In this document: positions 41,380 through 50,083 of the stretch, piece after piece | Layout of the letters: every line of letters begins with the position of its first letter | How positions within the stretch are numbered: the first letter of the stretch is position 1 | Assembly: GCF_010499245.1 (NCBI RefSeq) | Contig: NZ_JAAGOW010000004.1 | Span: 434,001-498,000, forward strand | Direction: 5' to 3' | DNA from: Variovorax sp. WS11 | Lineage (GTDB): Bacteria; Pseudomonadota; Gammaproteobacteria; Burkholderiales; Burkholderiaceae_C | DNA length: 64,000 bases | The notes under the pieces: generated by a model | Told to the model about the DNA's origin: nothing | Databases searched by the model: none | Seen by the model: only the letters and a program-made list of their open reading frames with translations | Program-made: the position numbers and the translations under genes

Positions 41380-42365
41380 AAGCCGTCCAGATGAGGGAGC
41401 CCGGCGGGCCCGAGGTCCTCAAACTCGTGGAGCGGCCGATGCCCACGCCCGGCCCGGGCGAGGTGCTGGTCAAGATTCACGCGATCGGCGTCTCCTACGC
41501 CGACACGCTGGTGCGCAGCGGCACGCACCTGTGGATGCCGCAGATGCCCTACGTGCCGGGCAACGAGGCCACCGGACACGTGGTGGACGCCAACGGTTCG
41601 AGCCGACTGAAGAACGGCCAGCCGGTGTTCTTCACCAGTTGGGACATCGGCTTCGCGGGCGGGCTGTACGCGGAATACATCGTCGTGCGCGAGCAGGCGC
41701 CCTGGCTGCTGCCCGAGGGGGTGGACCTGGACGATGCCGCCACCTTGTTCAACTACCTGGTCGGCTGGATCCTGCTGCACAACGGTGCGCGCGGCGCCGA
41801 GACCGGCACGGTGTTCCTGCACGGCGCGGCCGGTGGCATGGGAACGACGCTCGCCGAGCTTTGCCGGCTCGCCGGGTCGACCGTCATCGGCGCCGCCGGC
41901 GGCGAGCCCAAATGCACCTTCCTGCGCGAGCGCGGTGTGGCCCACGCGATCGACAGCCGGACCGATTCGGTGGTCGAACGCGTGCTGGAGATCACTGAAG
42001 GCCGGGGCGCCGACATCATCTTCAACCATGTGGCCGGCAACACTTTTGTGCAGGACATGAAGATGCTGGCGCCCCTGGGACTGATCGTCTCGTACGCAGC
42101 GTTGGAGGGCATGCCCGATCGCGACCTGTTCACCGACATGCGCGCGCACATCGACCGCAGTCCCGCCATCCGCGTGATCGCCACCCATGTGTTCGGAAAG
42201 ACGCCCAAGGTGCTGCATGAGGCCTGCGCCGCGGTGATCGACCTGTTGGCCGAGCGGCAGATATCACCGGCGATCCAGGCGCGCCTGCCGCTGGCGCAGG
42301 CCGGCGAGGCCCATCGCATGCTCGAGTCGCGCGAGTCGATGGGAAAGATTCTTCTCAAGCCCTGA
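41376..42365 (+). CDS. zinc-free MDR, NADPH:quinone oxidoreductase-like (first of tandem pair)
   Basis: A 329-residue medium-chain reductase without structural-zinc cysteines. The N-terminus MREPGGPEVLKLVE resembles quinone oxidoreductases. The NADPH loop is LHGAAGGMGTTLAEL near 150. It overlaps LivF by ATGA. It is followed 39 bases later by a paralogue of exactly equal length; both share AIGV, LVRSG, NEATGH or NEVSGH and GRGVD-type motifs. Such enzymes reduce enoyl-CoA or alpha,beta-unsaturated ketones as well as quinones. Confidence 0.9.
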   Translation: MKAVQMREPGGPEVLKLVERPMPTPGPGEVLVKIHAIGVSYADTLVRSGTHLWMPQMPYVPGNEATGHVVDANGSSRLKNGQPVFFTSWDIGFAGGLYAEYIVVREQAPWLLPEGVDLDDAATLFNYLVGWILLHNGARGAETGTVFLHGAAGGMGTTLAELCRLAGSTVIGAAGGEPKCTFLRERGVAHAIDSRTDSVVERVLEITEGRGADIIFNHVAGNTFVQDMKMLAPLGLIVSYAALEGMPDRDLFTDMRAHIDRSPAIRVIATHVFGKTPKVLHEACAAVIDLLAERQISPAIQARLPLAQAGEAHRMLESRESMGKILLKP

Positions 42366-42404
42366 CACACCGCGGTCAGCCATCTTCATCAAGGAGTTCC
42401 CGAT

Positions 42405-43394
42405 ATGAAAGCAGTACAGATGTCCGAGACCGGTGGTCCGGAAGTCCTGCGAGTGATCGAAGTGCCCACGCCCGTGCTCAAGCCGGGCGAGGTTCTGGTC
42501 AGGACCCATGCGATCGGCGTCGCGTTTCCGGATCTGCTCGTGCGCAGCGGCCGCTACCCGTGGATGCCGAAGCTGCCTTACGTTCCTGGCAACGAAGTGA
42601 GCGGCCATGTGGTCGACGCCAACGGGTCGTCGCGCCTGAAGAACGATCAGCCGGTGTTCTTCACGAGCTGGGACATGGGTTTCGCGGGCGGCCTGTACGC
42701 CGAGTACGTGGCAGTGCGCGAACAGGCGCCCTGGGTGCTGCCGCCCGGCATCGATCTGGACGAAGCCGCATCGCTTTTCAACTACATCGTGGCCTGGCTG
42801 CTCCTGCACCACGGCGCGCGCGGCGCGGAAACCCGTTGCGTGCTGCTCCACGGCGCGTCCGGCGGCATGGGCACCGCCCTGGCCGAGCTTGCGAAGCTGG
42901 ATGGCTCGACCGTGATCGGCACCGCGGGCAGCGACGAGAAGTGCGCGTTCCTCAAGACACGCGGCGTCGACCATGCGCTGAACTACAAGAACGGGCCGCT
43001 GCCTGAAAGGGTGCTCGAGCTGACGGAGGGGCGAGGGGTGGACATTGTCTTCAATCACCTTGCCGGCAACTCCTTCGTCGAGGACATGAAGATGCTCGCG
43101 CCGCTCGGCCTGATCGTCTCCTACGCCGCGCTCGGCGGCATGCCCGACGTGGACCTGTTCCGCGGCATGCGCGCGAACATCGACCGAAGCCCGGCGCTGC
43201 GCGTGATCGGCACGCACGTGTTCGACAAGATGCCGCAGGTCCGCGACAACGCATGCAAGGCGGTGATCGCGTTGCTCGCCGATGGCAGGATCGCGCCGGC
43301 CATCACCACCCGACTGCCGCTGACGGAGGCGCCGCGCGCGCACCAGATGATGGAGTCTCGTGAATCCATCGGCAAGATCCTGCTGAAGCCTTGA
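42405..43394 (+). CDS. zinc-free MDR, NADPH:quinone oxidoreductase-like (second of tandem pair)
   Basis: A 329-residue protein clearly homologous along its full length to the preceding gene (same starts MKAVQM, same YVPGNE motif, same end SMGKILLKP/SIGKILLKP). NADPH loop: LHGASGGMGTALAEL. There is no zinc-binding cluster. ATG at 42405 follows AAGGAG. Divergence is spread over the protein, so this is an old duplication, presumably for two related unsaturated intermediates. Confidence 0.9.
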   Translation: MKAVQMSETGGPEVLRVIEVPTPVLKPGEVLVRTHAIGVAFPDLLVRSGRYPWMPKLPYVPGNEVSGHVVDANGSSRLKNDQPVFFTSWDMGFAGGLYAEYVAVREQAPWVLPPGIDLDEAASLFNYIVAWLLLHHGARGAETRCVLLHGASGGMGTALAELAKLDGSTVIGTAGSDEKCAFLKTRGVDHALNYKNGPLPERVLELTEGRGVDIVFNHLAGNSFVEDMKMLAPLGLIVSYAALGGMPDVDLFRGMRANIDRSPALRVIGTHVFDKMPQVRDNACKAVIALLADGRIAPAITTRLPLTEAPRAHQMMESRESIGKILLKP

Positions 43395-43395
43395 A

Positions 43396-44229
43396 ATGAA
43401 GATCAACCTCGACTACAGCGGCCGTCACGTCTTCGTGTTCGGCGGAACCACGGGCATCAACTTCGGTGTGGCACAGGCCTTCGCGCGCCAGGGCGCGGCG
43501 GCCACCGTTGCCAGCCGCAGCGAGGACAACGTGAATGCCGCAGTGACCCTCCTCGAAGAGCAGAGCGCACAGGTGCTCGGCGTGTGTGCGGACGTACGAA
43601 ACTTCGACGCCGTTGGCCAGGCCTTCGAGCACGCCGTCGCACGCTTCGGTCCCGTTGACGTGCTGGTGTCTGGTGCGGCGGGCAACTTCCTGTGCGAGGC
43701 CAGCAGCATGTCCTCCAATGGCTTCAGGACCGTGGTGGACATCGACCTCGTCGGCACCTTTCACGTGTTGCGCCAGGCCCACCGGCACCTGCGGCGCCCG
43801 GGCGGTTCGGTGATCAACATCACGGCACCGCAGGCGAGCATCCCGATGCGCTACCAGGCGCACTGCGGTGCAGCCAAGGCCGGCGTCGATCAGCTCACTC
43901 GCATCCTCGCTCTCGAGTGGGGTTCCGAGGGCCTGCGCATCAACGCCATATCGCCCGGCCCCATCGACGGCACCGAGGGGGTGCGGCGGCTGATGGCCCC
44001 CAGCGCCGAGGCGAGGCGTGCCGCAGTCGACGCGGTGCCCTTGAAGCGACTGGGCACGCTCGACGACATCGCGAACCTCGCGCTCTTCCTCGGCTCGCCG
44101 CATGCCGGCTACATCTCGGGCGCGGTCATCCCATGCGACGGCGGCGGCGCGCTGGAGAGCGTCAAGCCGACGCTCGAGGCGGCGGGCCGGGCCGCCGCTT
44201 CCGCCTCACACGAACAGGGCACACGATGA
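43396..44229 (+). CDS. SDR, peroxisomal 2,4-dienoyl-CoA reductase (DECR)-like
   Basis: A 277-residue short-chain reductase. The Rossmann motif VFGGTTGINFGVA binds NADPH; a catalytic Asn/Ser region follows in VINITAPQASIP. The usual Tyr of YxxxK is replaced: the Lys segment reads QAHCGAAKAG, with Cys at the Tyr position. This replacement, together with SPGPIDGTEGVRRL, is the signature of DECR2-type 2,4-dienoyl-CoA reductases, which reduce dienoyl-CoA to enoyl-CoA. The start at 43396 is one base after the MDR stop. It fits breakdown of an unsaturated chain or a partly reduced ring. Confidence 0.88.
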   Translation: MKINLDYSGRHVFVFGGTTGINFGVAQAFARQGAAATVASRSEDNVNAAVTLLEEQSAQVLGVCADVRNFDAVGQAFEHAVARFGPVDVLVSGAAGNFLCEASSMSSNGFRTVVDIDLVGTFHVLRQAHRHLRRPGGSVINITAPQASIPMRYQAHCGAAKAGVDQLTRILALEWGSEGLRINAISPGPIDGTEGVRRLMAPSAEARRAAVDAVPLKRLGTLDDIANLALFLGSPHAGYISGAVIPCDGGGALESVKPTLEAAGRAAASASHEQGTR

Positions 44230-44801
44230 ACCTCACCATCGAACAACTCTTCACCGAAGCCCGTACGCAGAACGGCTACCGGGACGTACCGATTGCAGAC
44301 GACACGCTGCGCCAGCTGTACGACATCGTCAAATGGGGGCCGACATCGGCCAACTGCTCGCCAGCGCGCTTCTTGTTCGTGCGCACGCCCGAAGCCCGGC
44401 AGCGGCTGATCGCCTGCGTGAGCCCAGGCAATGCCGAGAAGGTGCGGCAGGCGCCGGTGACGGCGATCATCGGCATGGACATGACGTTCTACGATCATTT
44501 GCCGAGGCTGTTTCCGCACACCGATGCGCGTCAGTGGTTCGCGAACAATCCAAGCAAGGTGGCGGAGACCGCGTTTCGCAACAGCAGCCTGCAAGGCGGC
44601 TATTTCATCCTGGCCGCGCGCGCGTTGGGGCTCGATTGCGGACCCATGAGCGGCTTCGACGTGGCCAAGGTCGACGAAGCGATGTGGGCGGGCACCCCGG
44701 TGAGGACCAACTTCCTGTGCACGCTGGGCGCCGGGGATCCGGAGAAGCTCTTCCCGCGCAGCCCGCGGCTTGCATTCGAAGAGGCGTGCCGATTTCTGTA
44801 G
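44226..44801 (+). CDS. rutE: RutE-like reductase (malonic semialdehyde reductase/nitroreductase fold)
   Basis: A 191-residue flavin-dependent nitroreductase-fold enzyme. WGPTSANCSPARFLFVR, ETAFRNSSLQGGYFILAARALGLDCGPMSGFD and LAFEEACRFL match E. coli RutE, which reduces malonic semialdehyde to 3-hydroxypropionate. Here it overlaps the DECR-like gene by ATGA, in an organic-acid pathway, so it may detoxify a C3 semialdehyde formed by beta-oxidation of an odd or branched chain. The gene symbol is by homology; no other rut genes are adjacent. Confidence 0.85.
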   Translation: MNLTIEQLFTEARTQNGYRDVPIADDTLRQLYDIVKWGPTSANCSPARFLFVRTPEARQRLIACVSPGNAEKVRQAPVTAIIGMDMTFYDHLPRLFPHTDARQWFANNPSKVAETAFRNSSLQGGYFILAARALGLDCGPMSGFDVAKVDEAMWAGTPVRTNFLCTLGAGDPEKLFPRSPRLAFEEACRFL

Positions 44802-44812
44802 ATGGAACTGAC

Positions 44813-45778
44813 ATGGGACTGCTTCGAATCTGGATCGCGTTGGTGCTTGCCGGGCTGCAAGGGCTCTCGGTCGCGCAAACGTATCCGGACAGGCCGATAT
44901 CGCTGGTCGTCGGCTTCCCGCCTGGCGGTGGTGCCGAAGGCGTCGCACGCCTCATTTCGGAGGCACTCGGACGCGAACTCCAGCAGCCTGTCATCCATGA
45001 CTACAAGCCGGGCGCAGGTACCTCGATCGCAGCGGCGTTCGCAGCGCGTGCGGCGCCTGACGGTTACACGCTGTACTTGAGCACCGGCGGCCACTACGGG
45101 GCGGACAAGGTGCTCTACAAGGGAGTCACTTACAGCGGTGCCAGCTTCACGCCGATCGCGGGGCTGGTTCGTTCTCCGCTGATCGTCGCTGTCAACACCG
45201 CCAGCGGCATCGAATCCACTGAAGAGCTGCTGGCTCGCGCTCGCGCCGACCCCAGGCAGATCTTCTATGCATCGTCCGGCGCCGGCGTGCCCACGCACCT
45301 GGCAGGGCTGCTGCTGGTCAATGCCAGCGGGGTCAGGATGACGCACGTGCCGTACAAGGGTGGGGCCTTGGCGGTGCAGGCCGTCGCTGCCGGCGATGCT
45401 CAGGTCACCTTCGCGACGCCGCCTTCTGTCCTCCCCCTGGCCAAGACGGGCAAGGTGAGGATGATCGCCGTCACCTCCAGGGAGCGGTCGCCGTTGTTCC
45501 CCGATCTTCCGGCTGTCGCCGAAGCCGGTGTGCCCGACTATGACTACACCTACGGACTCGGTCTGTATGGACCGGCCAACCTTCCCCGGGCCATCGTCGA
45601 CCGCATCGCGGCGGCGACGCTCAAGATCCTGTCCGATCCGGAGCTCAGGGCGAAATTGGCCGCCGGCGGCAACGAGCCGGCGCCGAGCGCCAACGCGAGC
45701 GAGTTTGCCCGATGGGCCGAGGCGGACGGCAAGCGGCAAAAGGAGCTGACGCAGCAGGCTGGTGCCGCGATCCAGTGA
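44813..45778 (+). CDS. Bug/TctC-family periplasmic solute receptor
   Basis: A 321-residue Bug receptor with a short signal peptide (VLAGLQGLSVAQ) and mature TYPDRPISLVVGFPPGGGAEG, DYKPGAGTSIAAA and VPYKGGALAVQ motifs. It begins 11 bases after the RutE-like stop. No TctA/B is nearby. The operon thus has two receptors of different type (LivK and Bug), and the Bug member may signal or deliver an acid to a distant TctAB. Confidence 0.9.
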   Translation: MGLLRIWIALVLAGLQGLSVAQTYPDRPISLVVGFPPGGGAEGVARLISEALGRELQQPVIHDYKPGAGTSIAAAFAARAAPDGYTLYLSTGGHYGADKVLYKGVTYSGASFTPIAGLVRSPLIVAVNTASGIESTEELLARARADPRQIFYASSGAGVPTHLAGLLLVNASGVRMTHVPYKGGALAVQAVAAGDAQVTFATPPSVLPLAKTGKVRMIAVTSRERSPLFPDLPAVAEAGVPDYDYTYGLGLYGPANLPRAIVDRIAAATLKILSDPELRAKLAAGGNEPAPSANASEFARWAEADGKRQKELTQQAGAAIQ

Positions 45779-45832
45779 CAGCCCGGACGCGGAAGGCGGA
45801 TCCGACCAGGCCTGCGCGTTCGCCTGAGGAGA

Positions 45833-46714
45833 CTATTCGCCGGCCTCGGCCACGATCCATTCCCTGAAAGCTCGGGCAAGCGATGACTCCTTCTTGCCGG
45901 GCCGCACCTCGAAGAAGTAGCCGGATCCGACGGTCGTCAAGTCGCTCAGCCGCACGAGACTGCGCGCAACAAGGAGCGGCTCCACGAAGACCAGTTCAGC
46001 GCACACGGCGCCAAAGCCGTGCATGGCGGCCTTGTATGCCATTGCGGAGGAACCGAACAGGTAGCGGGGTTGCGCTGCATCCGGCTGCAAGCCCGCGGCG
46101 TGGAACCAGCGCAGCCAGTCGTTGCTCTTGTTGATCGAACTGAGCAAGGGCCAGCCCATGAGATCCGCCGGGATCGGTGTGACGCCTTGCACGAGCGACG
46201 GTGCACACACGGGGCTGATCTCGCTGTCGAAGAGATGCGTGCCACGCTCATTCCAGCCGCCGATGCTGGCGTATATCGAGACGTCGGCACTGTCCGTGTC
46301 CCAATCGGTCTCCTCCAGGGAACTCGTGAGCTGGATGCTGGCGTCCGGATGCGCATCGCGAAATCTCCCAAGACGCGGCATCAGCCAGTACTCGGCAAAT
46401 GTCGGCAGCGCGTGGATGTGGAGATTGCGGTCACGGGCCGGCGTGGCCACTCCTCTGGATGCCTTTTCGATGGCCGACAGTGCCGCGGCAATCTGCGCAA
46501 GATAGTCGGCCCCATCCGCGGTCAGTCGAACGTCGTTGTGGCCTCTCTGAAAGAGAGTGACCCCCAGAAATTCCTCGAGATTGGTGACGTGGCGGCTGAT
46601 GGCGCCGGGGCTGACGAACATCTCCTCAGCGGCAGCGGTGAAGCCACCCAGGCGGGCGGCGGCTTCGAAGGCCTTGAGCGCATTGAGCGGCGGGAGCTTG
46701 CGGCGGGCGGACAT
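45833..46714 (-). CDS. LysR-family regulator, GcvA-like
   Basis: A 293-residue LysR regulator. The helix-turn-helix at about 12-65 reads LNALKAFEAAARLGGFTAAA, then VSPGAISRHVTNLEEFLG. The effector domain follows. It is divergent from the leuC-like gene with 140 bases between the starts, the classical LysR arrangement, so it probably activates the LeuCDB-IOR-thiolase operon in response to a pathway acid. Its 3' end is 54 bases from the convergent Bug gene. Confidence 0.92.
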   Translation of the reverse strand: MSARRKLPPLNALKAFEAAARLGGFTAAAEEMFVSPGAISRHVTNLEEFLGVTLFQRGHNDVRLTADGADYLAQIAAALSAIEKASRGVATPARDRNLHIHALPTFAEYWLMPRLGRFRDAHPDASIQLTSSLEETDWDTDSADVSIYASIGGWNERGTHLFDSEISPVCAPSLVQGVTPIPADLMGWPLLSSINKSNDWLRWFHAAGLQPDAAQPRYLFGSSAMAYKAAMHGFGAVCAELVFVEPLLVARSLVRLSDLTTVGSGYFFEVRPGKKESSLARAFREWIVAEAGE

Positions 46715-46854
46715 GAATTTCCAGAATTGCGGCTTCGATCCTACGTCGAGATCCGGCGCACGGCCAGGAATGCGCGGGTCTGCCCAGCATTTGGTGGGTC
46801 CAGCCTCAACTTTCTGTCGTGTTCAATTCGAGGCGCCTTCTCTACAGTGGCGCC

Positions 46855-48285
46855 ATGCCAGCCACCTCTTCCAAACGCCTACGGACGCTGTTCGACAAGA
46901 TCTGGGATGCGCATGTAGTCACACGTAGCGGCGACGATTGTCTTCTCCACGTGGACAAGCACATCCTCCATGAGGGCGCCACGCCCTTGGCATTCTCGGC
47001 GCTGCGCTTTTCGGATCGCCGCGTGCGGCATCCCGAAACGATGATGGGGGTGATCGACCACACGATCGCGACGCGCGACCGAGGTCTCGTGCCACCGGAG
47101 CCTCAAGCGAAGGCCATGATGGACGCGTTCCATCGGGACACCTCGGAATACGGCATCACGATCTTTGACGAAACCGATCCGCGCCAGGGCATCGTCCACG
47201 TCGTCGGTCCCGAACAGGGCTACAGCATGCCGGGCTCGGTCATCGTCTGCGGCGACAGCCACACCTCGACCAACGGTGCGTTTGGTGCTTTTGCGTTCGG
47301 CATCGGGACCTCCGAGGTCGAGCACGTATTCGCCACCCGAACGCTGTGGCGGCGCAAGCCCGCCAACATGCTTGTGCGAGTGGAAGGCTGCCTGCCCCAT
47401 GGCGTCGGCGCAAAGGACTTGGCGCTGTCCGTGATCGGGCGGGTCGGCGTCGCGGGAGGGACGGGTCATGTGATCGAGTTCGCAGGCTCGACCATCCGGG
47501 CGCTCTCGATGGAAGGTCGCATGACCCTTTGCAACATGGCCATCGAGGCCGGTGCCCGCGCAGGCCTCATCGCCCCCGACGACGTCACTTTCGAGTATCT
47601 CCGCGGCCGACCGTTGGCGCCGGAGGGATCGGATTGGGACCTGGCGCTGGCGCACTGGCAGGGCTTGCCCAGCGATGAAGGCGCGACCTATGAGCGGGTC
47701 GTGGAGATCGAGGCGAACACTCTGCGACCCATGGTCACCTGGGGCACGACACCGCAGGACAGCGTTGCAGTCGATGGCGTAGTGCCCGACCCGGCCCAGC
47801 AGCCGGATCCGGCGCGCCGGTTCGCCATGCAGCGCGCCCTCGAATACATGGGCCTCGAGGCGGGCATGGCCGTCGCGGACATCCGCGTCGATCACGTCTT
47901 CATCGGCTCCTGCACCAACGGGCGGTTGGAGGATCTGCGCGTGGCCGCGTCGCTCGTGGAAGGAAGGCACGTGGCCGATGGCGTGACGGCGATCGTCGTG
48001 CCGGGGTCGGGCCTGGTGAAGGCGCATGCGGAAGCCGAGGGGCTGGCCGACATATTTCGCACGGCCGGCTTCGAATGGCGGGCCCCGGGCTGCTCCCTGT
48101 GCCTGGCCATGAACGGCGATGTCCTTCAACCCGGGGAGCGCTGCGCCTCGACGTCAAACCGGAACTTCGAAGGGCGGCAGGGTCGCGATGCCCGCACCCA
48201 TCTGGTGAGTCCGGCCACCGCGGCCGCCGCGGCGTTGACCGGGCGGCTTGCGTACCCGATCGCGGACCAGGAGGGCGCGCGATGA
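46855..48285 (+). CDS. leuC: isopropylmalate isomerase-type large subunit (LeuC family)
   Basis: A 476-residue aconitase-superfamily protein that interconverts 2- and 3-substituted malates through a 4Fe-4S cluster. The cluster cysteines are intact: one in FIGSCTNGRLEDLRVA and two in APGCSLCLAMNGD. CGDSHTSTNGAFGAFAFGIGTSEVEH is the typical substrate region. ATG at 46855 is preferred. It overlaps LeuD by ATGA. The operon lacks LeuA and instead contains a Bug receptor, 2-oxoacid oxidoreductase and beta-oxidation enzymes, so a catabolic substrate (a 2-alkylmalate or citramalate-like acid) is inferred. Confidence 0.9.
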   Translation: MPATSSKRLRTLFDKIWDAHVVTRSGDDCLLHVDKHILHEGATPLAFSALRFSDRRVRHPETMMGVIDHTIATRDRGLVPPEPQAKAMMDAFHRDTSEYGITIFDETDPRQGIVHVVGPEQGYSMPGSVIVCGDSHTSTNGAFGAFAFGIGTSEVEHVFATRTLWRRKPANMLVRVEGCLPHGVGAKDLALSVIGRVGVAGGTGHVIEFAGSTIRALSMEGRMTLCNMAIEAGARAGLIAPDDVTFEYLRGRPLAPEGSDWDLALAHWQGLPSDEGATYERVVEIEANTLRPMVTWGTTPQDSVAVDGVVPDPAQQPDPARRFAMQRALEYMGLEAGMAVADIRVDHVFIGSCTNGRLEDLRVAASLVEGRHVADGVTAIVVPGSGLVKAHAEAEGLADIFRTAGFEWRAPGCSLCLAMNGDVLQPGERCASTSNRNFEGRQGRDARTHLVSPATAAAAALTGRLAYPIADQEGAR

Positions 48286-48905
48286 AGCCATTCACCGTTC
48301 TTGCGGGCAGAGCCATTCCCATGGCCGAAGACAACATCGATACGGACCAGCTGTGTCCGAAGCAGCACCTTCTGCGCCTGGAGAAGACGGGTTTCGATCG
48401 CGCGCTCTTTTCGGACAAGCGCTTCGATGCGAACGGCGTCGAGCGGCCGGACTTCATCCTCAATCGTCCGCCATGGCGCCACGGCTCGATCCTGATCGCG
48501 GGCGACAACTTCGGTTGCGGTTCGAGCCGCGAGCACGCGGTCTGGGCGCTCGTGCAATGGGGCATCCGCTGTGTCATCGCTCCCAGCTTCGGCGACATCT
48601 TCCTCCAGAACAGTATCAACAGCGGCCTGCTGGCGATCCGTCTGCCGAAGGAGAAGGTGAACAGCCTTGTCGGCGACGCCCTGAGCGAGCCGGGCGCGAA
48701 CTGGACGATCGACCTGTCCGCGCAGGCCATCCTGCCGCCGCGAGGCGAGAGCGTGGCTTTCGAGATCGACTCCACGCGCAAGGAGCGCCTGCTCCTCGGC
48801 CTCGACGAAATTGCGCTCACGCTGCGGCACCAGCCAGACATCGATGCGTTCGAAGTGCGCCAGCGTCGCGAGGCGCCATGGCTGTGGCGCGCGACGCGGC
48901 CCTGA
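48282..48905 (+). CDS. leuD: isopropylmalate isomerase-type small subunit (LeuD family)
   Basis: A 207-residue swivelling domain that completes the active site with LeuC. Motifs: DNIDTDQLCPKQHLLRLEK, GDNFGCGSSREHAVWAL, SFGDIFLQNSINSGLLAIRLP. The loop after PKQHL, which sets substrate specificity in LeuD, is divergent from biosynthetic LeuD. It overlaps LeuC by ATGA. Together they likely act on a substituted malate supplied by the Bug system. Confidence 0.9.
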   Translation: MKPFTVLAGRAIPMAEDNIDTDQLCPKQHLLRLEKTGFDRALFSDKRFDANGVERPDFILNRPPWRHGSILIAGDNFGCGSSREHAVWALVQWGIRCVIAPSFGDIFLQNSINSGLLAIRLPKEKVNSLVGDALSEPGANWTIDLSAQAILPPRGESVAFEIDSTRKERLLLGLDEIALTLRHQPDIDAFEVRQRREAPWLWRATRP

Positions 48906-48938
48906 GATTTTCCAATCCATTCTTCCGAGGAGAAATAC

Positions 48939-50039
48939 TTGCCAACCCAACGATTGCTTCTTCTGCCCGGCGACGGCGTGGGGCCCGAGATCTTCGCGGC
49001 CCTCGAACCCGTCATCGCATGGGTCCAGTCCTCGATGGATCTGGAGGTGAGCCGGGCGCAGTGCGGCTACGGCGCCTGGCTTGCGCAGAAGGAGACGCTT
49101 CCGCGCCGGGTACTGGCCGAGGCCATGGCGTCCGACGCCGTTCTCTTCGGTTCCGAGGACAACGAAGCCTTCTCCTCCCTGCCTCCTTCCGAGCGGCCCG
49201 CATCGGCATTGCTCGAGCTGCGGCAGACGATGGGCGTCTTCGCGAACCTGCGTCCGATTCGCGTCGCGCGCAGCCTCGTGGACAATTCACCGCTCAAGCC
49301 CGAGGTCGTCGAGGGCGCGGACCTGGTCATCGTCCGCGAACTGCTCGGCGGTCTCTATTTCGGAACCCCGCGCGGCGTGGAGACGCTGGCCGACGGACGC
49401 CGCCGCGGCGTCGACAGCCTCGTCTATTTCTCCGACGAGATCGAACGCGTCGCCCGTGCGGCCTTCGAGCTCGCGCGCACGCGGCGCTCGAAGCTCTGCT
49501 CCGTCGACAAGGGCAACGTACTGGCCAGCGGCGCGCTGTGGCGCGACGTGGTGGCGGCGATGGGGCGCGCCGAGTATCCGGATGTCGAGCTCAGCCACAT
49601 GTACGTGGACAACTGCGCCATGCAGCTCGTGCGCCGGCCCACGCAGTTCGATGTCATCGTGACGGAGAACACCTTCGGCGACATCCTCTCGGATTGCGCC
49701 GCCATGATCTCGGGCTCGCTCGGCATGCTGCCGTCGGCATCGCTCTCGGCGCCGGACGCATCCGGCAGGCGGCGCGGTCTGTACGAGCCGATCCACGGGT
49801 CCGCGCCGGACATCGCGGGGAAGAATCTTGCCAATCCCATCGGCACCGTCAGCAGCCTCGCACTTGCACTCGAGCACTCGCTGCATGCGCCCGAGCTTGC
49901 ATCCCGCCTGAACGCCGCGATCGACGGCGTGCTCGACGCCGGCATACGCACCCGCGACCTCGGCGGCGACGGCAGCACGGGCACGCGGGAGATGGCCCGC
50001 GCGATCGCGGACCGGCTGCCGCTGTCGCAGCCGGCTTGA
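48939..50039 (+). CDS. leuB: 3-isopropylmalate dehydrogenase-type enzyme (LeuB family)
   Basis: A 366-residue decarboxylating dehydrogenase: 3-substituted malate plus NAD gives a 2-oxo acid, CO2 and NADH. Motifs: LLLPGDGVGPEIF, LLELRQTMGVFANLRPIRVA (Arg pair), VRELLGGLYFG (Arg/Tyr), SVDKGNVL (Lys), and the three Asp in HMYVDN and FGDILSD, followed by SGSLGMLPSASL. The start is TTG at 48939 with a strong GAGGAGAAA site. Its placement after LeuCD gives the order of the biosynthetic route, but the 2-oxo acid product is next met by an IOR-type oxidoreductase. Confidence 0.9.
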   Translation: MPTQRLLLLPGDGVGPEIFAALEPVIAWVQSSMDLEVSRAQCGYGAWLAQKETLPRRVLAEAMASDAVLFGSEDNEAFSSLPPSERPASALLELRQTMGVFANLRPIRVARSLVDNSPLKPEVVEGADLVIVRELLGGLYFGTPRGVETLADGRRRGVDSLVYFSDEIERVARAAFELARTRRSKLCSVDKGNVLASGALWRDVVAAMGRAEYPDVELSHMYVDNCAMQLVRRPTQFDVIVTENTFGDILSDCAAMISGSLGMLPSASLSAPDASGRRRGLYEPIHGSAPDIAGKNLANPIGTVSSLALALEHSLHAPELASRLNAAIDGVLDAGIRTRDLGGDGSTGTREMARAIADRLPLSQPA

Positions 50040-50083
50040 GACCAGGGGCCGGGACCCCTCGACAAAACGAAAGGAGACAGGAT

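Noticed and set aside
45779..45832. Terminator between the convergent Bug and LysR genes
   Set aside because: No stable stem followed by a T-run could be found in the 54 bases, so none is claimed.
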